From NCBI GenBank assembly GCA_028281215.1, contig JANQKH010000197.1, positions 1 through 10,923 on the forward strand: 10,923 nucleotides of DNA. Reading direction: 5' to 3'. This DNA comes from Phycisphaeraceae bacterium. Its GTDB lineage: Bacteria > Planctomycetota > Phycisphaerae > Phycisphaerales > Phycisphaeraceae. Of this stretch, positions 1 through 6,620 are shown one piece after another (position 1 is the first letter of the stretch; each line of letters begins with the position of its first letter). The position numbers and the translations under genes are program-made. Under the pieces are notes generated by a model that was given only the letters and a program-made list of their open reading frames with translations, searched no databases and was not told where the DNA came from.

Positions 1-27
1 AGATGTGTTTCGTGCCTTGGCTTTCAT
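1..27 (-). CDS. 5' end of a gene after the sensor kinase, probably its response regulator (partial)
   Basis: On the minus strand the kinase stop TGA (26-24) overlaps an ATG at 27-25 as ATGA, the usual sign of translational coupling. Nine sense codons (MKAKARNTS) run to the window edge. Position directly after a histidine kinase and the overlap suggest a response regulator, most likely of the NarL/FixJ class that partners HisKA_3 kinases. No receiver-domain residue is visible, so the function is inferred only from context. Confidence 0.45.
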
Positions 28-1574
28 GGTTCCATCCTTGATGAGAGTGTGGCGCCATCCGGCATAAACGTGCAGGAGACTACCGTGCCGTGCGGTTGAA
101 TGGATTTCACATTGAGCGTGCCGCCGATGACCTGTGCTCGATAACTCATGATATGAAGACCTCGTCCATCGCCGCGGAATTCCCTGTCCGGCAACCCGCA
201 ACCGTCATCCTTGATCTGGAGGACCGCTTCGCTGTCGTTGCAATGCAGTTCGATCCGAATGTTCGTCGGCTTGCCGTGGCGTGCCGCATTGTTCGCCGCT
301 TCATGAGCGATGTAGTACAGATTCGTCGCCATGTTGTAGTCGTGAATAAAAACGGGCTTGTTGAAACTGAATTCACAGGCGACACCATGCACACTGGCGA
401 TGGATTCCGCGAGTTGATGCATGGCCGTCATAAATCCATCTTCGGCCAAATCGACGGGGCATAGTCCGCGCACCAGCGCGCGGGTGTGATCGATAGCCTG
501 GTTGACGAGTTTGACGATTTCACCTGCGGCCTCCGCCTCCGGTCGATTCTCGCGAGTCAATTGTTTCTGAAACACGTCGGTGAGAAACGCAATGCCCGTC
601 AATTCCTGGCCCAAACCGTCATGCAGATCGCGACCGATGCGCTGCTGTTCCTCCGTGCTGATCTCAAGTACTTCGCGCTCCAGACGGTTGCGCTCCGTGA
701 TGTCACGGACCACCCCCGTAAACAATCGCGTGTCTTCAACCTGCACCTCACTGACGGCCAGTTCGATCGGAAACACCGAACCATCCTTGCGCATGCCCAA
801 TGCTTCACGCCCAATGCCAATGATCTTCGCCTGCCCCGTGTGCAAATAATTGCGAATGTATTGATCGTGCTCATTACGGTATGGCGACGGCATCAGCGTA
901 TTGATCTTCTTCCCCACAATCTCACTGGCGGCGTACTGAAACATCTTCTCGGCCGCAGGATTGAATGATTCGATCACGCCTTCCACGTTAATGGTGATGA
1001 TCGCATCCACGGCCGTATTCACTACGGCGCGCAACTGAGCTTCAATGCGACGCTGTTCGGTTACGTCGATCCCCGCGCTGAGCGTACCGATGACTTGTCC
1101 CGATTCGTCATGCCACAGCGCGTTCTGCCAGGAGATGATCCGTCGCTCGCCCGTTTGTGTGTTGATATCGTTTTCAAACAATTCGGCGAACGTATCTTGT
1201 CGTCTGACGAGCCGATCAAACACACTGCGCACCAGTGCCCGATTGTCCTCCGGAATGCATGTTTCGAACCAATTCCGACCTACCAGACTTCCCCGCTCGA
1301 ATCCAAGAAACGCCTCGCCTTCAGTATTGATGAAAGTGACCAGTCCTTGCTGGTCCAGTGCCACGAGAATCGTCCCCGCCATCTGAACGAAACGGTCCGC
1401 CAAAAGCGTATCATCTCGAATGTCATCCAACGCCGACAGCGCCTCGGTCAGGGATTCATTCCATGACGATGAGTTACCAACGCCATCGTGCGACGCATCA
1501 ACCAGCCGTTGCTTCACTTCAAGCAACCGTTTGGCCAGTCGGTCAATCCGTGGATGGAGCGAGGATTCGATCAT
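24..1574 (-). CDS. Two-PAS sensor histidine kinase with FixL-like haem PAS and NarX/DegS-type kinase core
   Basis: Predicted cytoplasmic sensor kinase of 516 residues with no membrane segment. Numbered from the ATG at 1574: a short helical N-terminus, PAS 1 (about 59-175), PAS 2 (about 178-294), a HisKA_3 dimerisation helix with phospho-acceptor His318 in RDLHDGLGQ, and an HATPase domain with N-box Asn429, DDGCG near 456-460 and GRGLHIM near 470-476. PAS 2 matches the FixL haem PAS: EHDQYI with His236 at the proximal haem ligand, then KIIGIGR with Arg256 at the place of the oxygen-sensing distal arginine (His200 and Arg220 of Bradyrhizobium FixL). The position of FixL Arg206 is Asn242. Divergent from a cbb3 operon, it is probably an oxygen sensor controlling that operon. 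The start is uncertain: GTG at 1640 and ATG at 1763 are in frame, but residues before 1574 look weakly coding and no start has a good ribosome binding site. Confidence 0.92.
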   Translation of the reverse strand: MIESSLHPRIDRLAKRLLEVKQRLVDASHDGVGNSSSWNESLTEALSALDDIRDDTLLADRFVQMAGTILVALDQQGLVTFINTEGEAFLGFERGSLVGRNWFETCIPEDNRALVRSVFDRLVRRQDTFAELFENDINTQTGERRIISWQNALWHDESGQVIGTLSAGIDVTEQRRIEAQLRAVVNTAVDAIITINVEGVIESFNPAAEKMFQYAASEIVGKKINTLMPSPYRNEHDQYIRNYLHTGQAKIIGIGREALGMRKDGSVFPIELAVSEVQVEDTRLFTGVVRDITERNRLEREVLEISTEEQQRIGRDLHDGLGQELTGIAFLTDVFQKQLTRENRPEAEAAGEIVKLVNQAIDHTRALVRGLCPVDLAEDGFMTAMHQLAESIASVHGVACEFSFNKPVFIHDYNMATNLYYIAHEAANNAARHGKPTNIRIELHCNDSEAVLQIKDDGCGLPDREFRGDGRGLHIMSYRAQVIGGTLNVKSIQPHGTVVSCTFMPDGATLSSRMEP

Positions 1575-1633
1575 GTCGTGATTGAGACCACGGGACAAAT
1601 CGAGATTATCAAACGAAGGTCCGTCAAAAACAA

Positions 1634-1771
1634 TCAACACCTTACTGGCTTGGCCATGGGGGATTCCCCCAAACGCAGGCCGGCGATCAATGCTGCGATG
1701 AAAGCCTCTCGCGTCAACTCTGTGCCGGGGATCCCCCCATGCGACCCTACGATTGCCGCCCATGACTTCAT
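1634..1771 (-). CDS. Possible 45-residue ORF upstream of the kinase (doubtful)
   Basis: An ATG at 1771-1769 opens 45 codons ending in TGA at 1636-1634. It overlaps the possible GTG start of the kinase (1640-1638) in the arrangement GTGTTGA, and lies in a different frame from the kinase extension. The predicted peptide contains a plausible amphipathic stretch (TREAFIAALIAGLRLGE) and looks more protein-like than the kinase-frame translation of the same DNA. A GGGGAA lies upstream of the ATG. No family is recognised. It could be a small coupled gene or leader, a gene remnant, or chance. Confidence 0.22.
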   Translation of the reverse strand: MKSWAAIVGSHGGIPGTELTREAFIAALIAGLRLGESPMAKPVRC

Positions 1772-1809
1772 TGGCCCGTTCCCCGGTGGTGGACGCTCGA
1801 AAACATGAT

Positions 1810-1829
1810 GTAATCGGCGGCGGTTACAG
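1810..1829. promoter_or_regulatory. Candidate operator: 20-bp imperfect palindrome TGTAA-N10-TTACA
   Basis: Perfect 5-bp outer arms, TGTAA (1810-1814) and TTACA (1825-1829). Inside, positions 16/23, 17/22 and 19/20 also pair and 15/24 is a T-G wobble, so the whole 20 bp is close to symmetric. It sits 45 bases upstream of the first oxidase-operon ATG and 38 bases upstream of the small minus-strand ORF, where a regulator of both directions would bind. The cognate protein cannot be named from sequence; the adjacent two-component regulator is one candidate. Confidence 0.45.
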
Positions 1830-1831
1830 AC

Positions 1832-1850
1832 ATGGGATTTTCACCCATGC
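1832..1850. promoter_or_regulatory. Inverted repeat CATGGG-N7-CCCATG in the divergent promoter region
   Basis: Perfect 6-bp arms (1832-1837 and 1845-1850) around a 7-base AT-rich centre, 2 bases after the TGTAA palindrome and 24 bases before the first ATG of the oxidase operon. It could be a second operator or, if transcription starts upstream, a hairpin in the mRNA leader just before the GGTGA ribosome binding site (1864-1868). There is no direct evidence of function. Confidence 0.3.
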
Positions 1851-1874
1851 GGGATCCGCCCCCGGTGAATCGTC

Positions 1875-2552
1875 ATGGAACATCACGAACGTTCAAATCA
1901 GATTCGTCAGCACCTCGAAGCCATCCGCCAATTGGAGGCAGAAGCCGCGGTGTCCAATGGGGGCGATTCCCATTGGCCGCCGCGTGGTTACTACTGGCTT
2001 TTTCACATCATCGTCGGAATGATGCTGGGATTCATCGGCGCTGCGGTCAGCCTGACGGCGAACGTGATCGGCTCGCTTCTGGTCGATCAGCGTCCGCTTG
2101 AACTGATTCATGTCTATCTGACCTTTCCAATGGGCGAGGCGGCCCTCGATGCCGAAAGTGGGAAGGTGCTTTTTGTCGGCTGCGTGCTGTACCTGATCAC
2201 TGGTGGACTTTACGGCGTGGTGTTCCACCTGCTAATGAGCCTCTACTTCAAAGCCGCCGGTTTGGGCAAGAGGATGGTCATTGCGTCCATCGTTGGCTTG
2301 TCGCTTTGGCTGGTGAACTTCTATGGCATTCTTAGTTGGCTTCAACCGGCGCTGTTGGATGGCAACTGGATCGTCGACCGGATTCCCTTCTGGGTTGCGG
2401 CTGGAACACACCTGCTGTTTGCCTGGACGATCGCACTTGTCGAATTCTGGGGGCAATTCGAGCCGATGAGTGCACGCACCCCTGTCATGGAACCCGACAC
2501 AGGAACGGCTGAACCTGGTGACGCACAACCGGACAAAGGAGCGAATTCATGA
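1875..2552 (+). CDS. Four-helix membrane protein of unknown function, first gene of the cbb3 oxidase operon
   Basis: A 225-residue protein that I do not recognise. It has a charged, coiled-coil-like soluble N-terminus (about 1-35), four hydrophobic segments (about 41-66, 98-122, 133-157, 172-192) and an acidic, proline-rich soluble C-terminus. There is no signal peptide, CXXCH motif or obvious metal site, although histidines occur in or near helices 1, 2 and 4 (His44, His118, His179). The start is supported by GGTGA at 1864-1868, 6 bases before the ATG. Its stop overlaps the next ATG as ATGA, so it is translationally coupled to the dihaem cytochrome. Context suggests an accessory subunit or assembly factor of the oxidase, or a partner of the cytochrome; this is inference. 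Confidence 0.85.
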   Translation: MEHHERSNQIRQHLEAIRQLEAEAAVSNGGDSHWPPRGYYWLFHIIVGMMLGFIGAAVSLTANVIGSLLVDQRPLELIHVYLTFPMGEAALDAESGKVLFVGCVLYLITGGLYGVVFHLLMSLYFKAAGLGKRMVIASIVGLSLWLVNFYGILSWLQPALLDGNWIVDRIPFWVAAGTHLLFAWTIALVEFWGQFEPMSARTPVMEPDTGTAEPGDAQPDKGANS

Positions 2553-3673
2553 GTGTATCTAACGCTCCGCAAAACGAACCCCAAGGTGCGAGTGTCCTGT
2601 TGGTGCGCTTGTTTCTCCTGTTCGTGTTCATCGTCCTCGTAGGCATGCTGATCCCACGCAAGGCGATGAAAGGCGATGAATCGCAAGCCTCCGACCGTGC
2701 CAAACAGATCCTTCCCGCGTCGGTTGCCATCGGAGAGGATTACAACCAGCGAGGTCAACTGATTGAACGCGGCCGCGTGGTCTACAATCGATATTGCGCG
2801 GGCTGCCACGGCATCGAAGGTGACGGCAACGGCCCGGCGACTGAGCGGCTGCTGGTCAAACCGCGGAATTTTCTGACTGGCGCCTACAAATTTCGGTCAA
2901 CTCGAGACCTTCAACTTCCTCTTGAAGAAGACCTGCACCGCACCATCACCCGCGGACTGCCGGGCGTGAGTATGCCGGCATTCCCATTCATGCCCGAGCA
3001 AGAAAAAACCGCTGTTATTCAATATATCAAGTCGTTCTATCCCAACTGGGATGAAGAAGCGCCCGATCGCGAAATCGTTCATGTCCCTCTGCCGCCAAAG
3101 GACTTTGGCGACGATGAAACAACCGAACTGCAAGTCAAGCGAGGCCGAATCGTCTACCTGACCATGCGTTGCTGGCAATGCCACGGCACCGATGGGGCGG
3201 GCACAGGCGCGTCGACCGCCGTTGTTGATACGGGCGACAAATTCGGGAAGATTCCACCACGCAATTTCACACGCGCACGATTCCGCGGTGGTATGACGCC
3301 GCAAGATATTTATCGAACGATTCACACCGGGCTGCATGGCGCGATGCCCCCCTACGGCGGCAACCCGGACCTGAGCCAGAATCCCATTCTTCTTGCCATG
3401 CAACAACTGATCCCGTCGCTGACGGACTACATGCATGAAGGCGAACTTGAGTCGTTGGCCGAAGCCACCAAAGCATTTCCCGCTGACTACAACGCCGTCA
3501 TGGCGATGTCCGACGCGGAGAAACGGCAACAGATCGAACGCAACACGTGGGATCTGGTCGCCTATGTCCTTTCTCTGCGACAAGGCGGCGGCAAACCCAC
3601 CGCCAAACCAAATACCACGCCGGTCAAACCCAACAACGGCGAGGACTACGGCGACGACGACTACGGCAACTAA
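2549..3673 (+). CDS. Membrane-anchored dihaem cytochrome c, CcoP-like subunit of cbb3 oxidase
   Basis: A 374-residue protein with one N-terminal membrane anchor (about 15-36) followed by two class I cytochrome c domains on the periplasmic side. Haem-binding motifs are CAGCH (83-87) and CWQCH (208-212); likely axial methionines are Met142 (GVSMP) and Met266 (GAMPP). It should carry electrons to the CcoN/CcoO core, as CcoP does. It differs from typical proteobacterial CcoP, which is nearer 300 residues, and it lies before ccoN rather than after ccoO. The C-terminus is a lysine/proline/asparagine linker ending in an acidic EDYGDDDYGN tail, a motif shared with the CcoO-like subunit downstream. 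The ATG overlaps the preceding stop. A general dihaem electron carrier is the alternative to a true CcoP orthologue. Confidence 0.9.
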   Translation: MSVSNAPQNEPQGASVLLVRLFLLFVFIVLVGMLIPRKAMKGDESQASDRAKQILPASVAIGEDYNQRGQLIERGRVVYNRYCAGCHGIEGDGNGPATERLLVKPRNFLTGAYKFRSTRDLQLPLEEDLHRTITRGLPGVSMPAFPFMPEQEKTAVIQYIKSFYPNWDEEAPDREIVHVPLPPKDFGDDETTELQVKRGRIVYLTMRCWQCHGTDGAGTGASTAVVDTGDKFGKIPPRNFTRARFRGGMTPQDIYRTIHTGLHGAMPPYGGNPDLSQNPILLAMQQLIPSLTDYMHEGELESLAEATKAFPADYNAVMAMSDAEKRQQIERNTWDLVAYVLSLRQGGGKPTAKPNTTPVKPNNGEDYGDDDYGN

Positions 3674-3706
3674 CCCCAGCGCTCCAAACCACTGACGACG
3701 TGAATC

Positions 3707-5197
3707 ATGGCTGAATCTGCGAGATTATCGACGAGTAATCTGGAACTGCCTGACCTGAGCAAACAACAGGGACAGGAAGGGCCGGTGATCACACAAATCG
3801 TGTGCAACGGATTGGTCAAGGCGCACATCATTGGCGGGTTCGTCTGGTTCACGATCTCACTGCTGGCCGGCTACCTCTACTCAACCCAGTTCCTCCAGAA
3901 CTATCACGGTTCTGGTGTAGAAGTGCTATCGCCCGGTCGTGTGCGTATGGTGCACACCAACCTGATTGCCTTTGGTTGGCTGACCAATGGATTCCTGGGC
4001 ATGTTGTATTGGGTGGTACCTCGCCTCACCGGACAAGCAGTGCTGAGCCACAAGATGGGCTGGTTGATCTTCTGGGTTTGGCAAGCAATCATCGCTGCGA
4101 CCATGTTTGGCTTACACATCGGTGAAGCCCAGCCTATCGAATGGGGGGAGACGCCGGTTTGGATCGATCCCTTTGTGTGCGTGGGTGCCGTGTTGGTGGC
4201 GATCCAGTTCTACACGCCGATTATCCGTTGCAAAGAACGCGCGATGTACGTGACGCTGTGGTATTTCTCCGCGGCGTTTGTCTGGCTCGGCTTGACATAC
4301 ATCATGGGTAACTTCTTCCCGCAATACATTGTGCCCGGCACGGGCGCGGGGGCATTGCTAGGCCTTTACATTCATGACCTGGTTGGCTTGTGGGTCACGC
4401 CTATGGGTTGGGGGCTGATGTATTTCTTCGTGCCCGTGATTCTGAAGCGACCGATCTGGTCGCACGCGTTGTCGTTGGTCGGGTTCTGGGGCCTGGCGTT
4501 TTTCTACCCCCTTCAGGGTGTCCATCACTTTCTCTGGTCCCCCATTCCAATGTTCGCCCAATACGGTGCGGTGATTAGCACGATTGCGGTGGAAATCGTT
4601 GTCACCACGGTCATCATCAATTTCTACATGACGTGGCGTGGCAGCGAAGGTTCACTAAAACGCAGCATTGCCATTCGCTGGTTCTGGGTTGGCGCGTGCT
4701 TCTATTTCATCACCTGTCTGCAATGTGCGTTTCAGGTGACACTGACCTTCCAGAAGATCATCCACTTCACCGATTGGGTGGTTGGTCACGCGCATCTGGT
4801 CATGTTCGGTGTATTCACGTTCTGGCTTTACGGTGTGCTGAATCACCTGTGGCCGAAGCTCACGGGACGGGAATGGTGGAGCCATAAGTTGAATGCCTGG
4901 CACTTCTGGCTGTCGACCATCGGGCTGGGCGGCATGTTTCTGGACCTGATGTCGGCTGGGCTCGTGCAAGGTTTTCTGTGGCGAGCGCTGGCGCCTTGGG
5001 AGGACTCGGTTCGGGCCAGCCATCCGTTCTGGCTTTTCCGCTCGATTATGGGCGTGTTGATCGTCCTCGCTCACGTGATGTTGTTGATCAACATGTGGAA
5101 GACCGCGCGACAACCCAAGCAGTCGCATGTCGACGTGGATTATGCGGGCATGGAGCAGCTCGAAGACGCAGACGTGGCGTCCGTTGCGACGGCCTAA
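3707..5197 (+). CDS. ccoN: cbb3-type cytochrome c oxidase catalytic subunit I (CcoN)
   Basis: Haem-copper oxidase of the C family, 496 residues, with about twelve membrane helices, reducing O2 to water at the haem b3-CuB centre. Visible ligands: His83 in MVHTNL (low-spin haem b), His223 in YIHDLVG plus His273-His274 in QGVHH (CuB), and His361/His363 in GHAHL (haem b3 and haem b). Tyr267 lies six residues before His273, the spacing of the Tyr255/His261 pair in Vibrio cholerae CcoN, where this helix-VII tyrosine forms the Tyr-His cross-link typical of cbb3 enzymes. The family-like stretch AWHFWLSTIG and the motif QGFLWR follow. The C-terminus is a short acidic soluble tail. It lies 33 bases after the dihaem cytochrome and 40 bases before ccoO. 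The upstream ribosome binding site is weak. Confidence 0.97.
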   Translation: MAESARLSTSNLELPDLSKQQGQEGPVITQIVCNGLVKAHIIGGFVWFTISLLAGYLYSTQFLQNYHGSGVEVLSPGRVRMVHTNLIAFGWLTNGFLGMLYWVVPRLTGQAVLSHKMGWLIFWVWQAIIAATMFGLHIGEAQPIEWGETPVWIDPFVCVGAVLVAIQFYTPIIRCKERAMYVTLWYFSAAFVWLGLTYIMGNFFPQYIVPGTGAGALLGLYIHDLVGLWVTPMGWGLMYFFVPVILKRPIWSHALSLVGFWGLAFFYPLQGVHHFLWSPIPMFAQYGAVISTIAVEIVVTTVIINFYMTWRGSEGSLKRSIAIRWFWVGACFYFITCLQCAFQVTLTFQKIIHFTDWVVGHAHLVMFGVFTFWLYGVLNHLWPKLTGREWWSHKLNAWHFWLSTIGLGGMFLDLMSAGLVQGFLWRALAPWEDSVRASHPFWLFRSIMGVLIVLAHVMLLINMWKTARQPKQSHVDVDYAGMEQLEDADVASVATA

Positions 5198-5237
5198 CCC
5201 TCAATGAATCGTGTGACTTCAACCAAACGGATCAATC

Positions 5238-6038
5238 ATGGAACGGTTCAGCTTTGTATTCCTCGTCGCCGGCCTCGGGTTTTTTGCCTTGGCGTTTGCA
5301 GTCAGCGCGTGGCTCCCATGGATGCCCTTTACCGAACTGGAAATCAAATCAGTGGAGCAACTGGCGGCGAATCCACCCCTGGAATTCCTCGAACTGGAGG
5401 AACAATACCCCGAGGCGTACAAACAAGCATTCGGTGATGCCTCGCCGCAGGAAGCCTTCGCGGAAGCGTTACAGGTCGGCAAGAAAATCTACGTCGGCGA
5501 AGGGTGCTGGCACTGCCACTCGCAACAGATTCGACCCGTCGGCAGCGATGAAGCCCGATTCGGTCGCGTCAGCTACCCTGAAGAATACAACAACGATATG
5601 AATTACCCGCCGATCTGGGGAACACGCCGCGTCGGCCCGGACTTGATCCGCGAAGCGGGCCGACAGAGCAACGACTGGCATGTCGCACACTTCTGGAATC
5701 CACCGGATGTGTCACCCACCAGTGTGATGCCCCGTTACCCATGGTTCTTTGAAGACGATGGTAAGACGCCGAACAAGCGTGGTTTGTCCATCATCGCCTA
5801 CGTGCAGTGGCTCGGCAGTTGGCAGGATGCGCATCAGGAGAGCATCCATGATGTGCGACCCATCGACCGGTCCTACCCTCAACCAGAAAATCAATTCAAT
5901 AATGCCCCTGCAAAGAACGAAGGCAAATCGGACAAGAAAGACGACGACGGATACGGCGACGATGACTACAGCGACGACACCACAGGTAAAACCCAGAACA
6001 ACAAGGCGGACGATTACGGGGACGACGACTACAACTGA
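5238..6038 (+). CDS. ccoO: cbb3-type cytochrome c oxidase monohaem subunit II (CcoO)
   Basis: Membrane-anchored monohaem cytochrome c of 266 residues that passes electrons toward CcoN. An N-terminal anchor (about 5-28) is followed by a linker and the CcoO signature: GCWHCHSQQIRP with haem motif CWHCH (90-94), then RRVGPDL, a DWHVAHFWNP segment and SVMPRYPW with axial Met164. After about residue 215 the protein continues into a low-complexity hydrophilic tail with two copies of an acidic motif (GYGDDDY at 238-244, DDYGDDDYN at 258-266), an extension not usual for CcoO. The ATG at 5238 puts the hydrophobic anchor at the N-terminus as in the family; an ATG at 5204 is in another frame. Confidence 0.96.
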   Translation: MERFSFVFLVAGLGFFALAFAVSAWLPWMPFTELEIKSVEQLAANPPLEFLELEEQYPEAYKQAFGDASPQEAFAEALQVGKKIYVGEGCWHCHSQQIRPVGSDEARFGRVSYPEEYNNDMNYPPIWGTRRVGPDLIREAGRQSNDWHVAHFWNPPDVSPTSVMPRYPWFFEDDGKTPNKRGLSIIAYVQWLGSWQDAHQESIHDVRPIDRSYPQPENQFNNAPAKNEGKSDKKDDDGYGDDDYSDDTTGKTQNNKADDYGDDDYN

Positions 6039-6094
6039 CCTCATAAAAACCCTGCGGCTGAGAAGGAAACGAAGACCAACCAAGGTGACGAATC

Positions 6095-6448
6095 ATGATT
6101 GCCAGAAAAGAACCCCATTCGAAAAATGACAATACCACAGCCGCCCCGACGTCAGAAAGCGTTGGCCCCGGGCGGCGCGTTCATCGATTCGTGTGGGGAT
6201 TCGGTGTGGTCATGGTCGTCATCGCCGGCGGAGGGTTCATCTTCAAGTTGATTGAGTTCCTCACCGCGTTCACGTCAGGTGAACCTTTTCAGTTTTCCAT
6301 CATTCCCGTCATGACGTACCTGATCGTGGCCGCCGGCTTTGGCTGCCTGTTCATGTGGGCGTATCTGTCCGGGCAGTTCAAAGACATCGAACAGCCCAAG
6401 CACCGCATGCTCGAAATGCAGGAAGAGTTCGACCGGCAACAGTCCTAG
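6095..6448 (+). CDS. CcoS/FixS-like small membrane protein with an additional N-terminal helix
   Basis: A 117-residue protein with two hydrophobic helices (about 33-52 and 69-92). The second helix runs into SGQFKDIEQPKHRMLEMQ, which resembles the hallmark of CcoS/FixS (helix, then SGQF/Y-D-D-x-E-G-x-x-x-R-I-L). CcoS is needed for haem or copper insertion into cbb3 oxidases and is normally about 45-70 residues with one helix; here a polar N-terminus and an extra helix precede it. It lies upstream of the copper ATPase rather than after it. AGGTGA at 6083-6088 supports the ATG at 6095. The CcoS link rests on motif resemblance that I recall, not on a search. Confidence 0.85.
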   Translation: MIARKEPHSKNDNTTAAPTSESVGPGRRVHRFVWGFGVVMVVIAGGGFIFKLIEFLTAFTSGEPFQFSIIPVMTYLIVAAGFGCLFMWAYLSGQFKDIEQPKHRMLEMQEEFDRQQS

Positions 6449-6490
6449 CAACTGATCGAAAGCGACAACGATTATCCCGTGGAGTCGACG

Positions 6491-6619
6491 ATGTTTAAAC
6501 GGCATAAGTTTCTCACCTATCAGGGTTATGCATTCCCCTGGTACGTCACATTGATCTGGATCACATTCCTGGTGGCGGGCGTGGCGTATCTCATTCGATT
6601 CCTGCTGCTGGAAGGATGA
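6491..6619 (+). CDS. 42-residue single-helix membrane protein in the oxidase operon
   Basis: A complete small ORF with GGAG at 6481-6484, 6 bases before its ATG. The peptide has a basic N-terminus (MFKRHKF), an aromatic YQGYAFPWY segment, one membrane helix (about residues 18-38) and a short polar end. Its TGA lies one base before the likely TTG start of the copper ATPase, implying coupling. Size, single helix and place in the operon suggest a small oxidase subunit (a CcoQ analogue) or assembly peptide. No CcoQ/FixQ sequence motif is recognised, so the role is inference. It is easily missed by gene callers because of its length. Confidence 0.72.
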   Translation: MFKRHKFLTYQGYAFPWYVTLIWITFLVAGVAYLIRFLLLEG

Positions 6620-6620
6620 A

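Noticed and set aside
1575..1763. Kinase N-terminal extension from ATG 1763
   Set aside because: The first 40 residues are Arg/Gly-rich and not domain-like, while a competing frame in the same DNA looks better; a start at 1574 or 1640 is more likely, though this is not settled.
1772..1874. FNR/FixK box (TTGAT-N4-ATCAA) before the oxidase operon
   Set aside because: I looked for it as the usual cbb3 control site and found no acceptable match; the dyads present are of other types.
2897..3583. Long minus-strand open frame (228 codons) opposite the dihaem cytochrome
   Set aside because: It lies wholly inside a gene with clear haem motifs, and its translation shows no domain or hydrophobic pattern; it is a by-product of codon bias.
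4655..5128. Minus-strand open frame (157 codons) opposite ccoN
   Set aside because: It is antisense to conserved CcoN helices, and the predicted peptide is rich in Gln, Arg, His and Pro with no recognisable family.
5204..5437. ATG 5204 as the start of the gene after ccoN
   Set aside because: Its frame differs from CcoO and ends without any haem motif; the ATG at 5238 gives the proper anchor and CWHCH domain.
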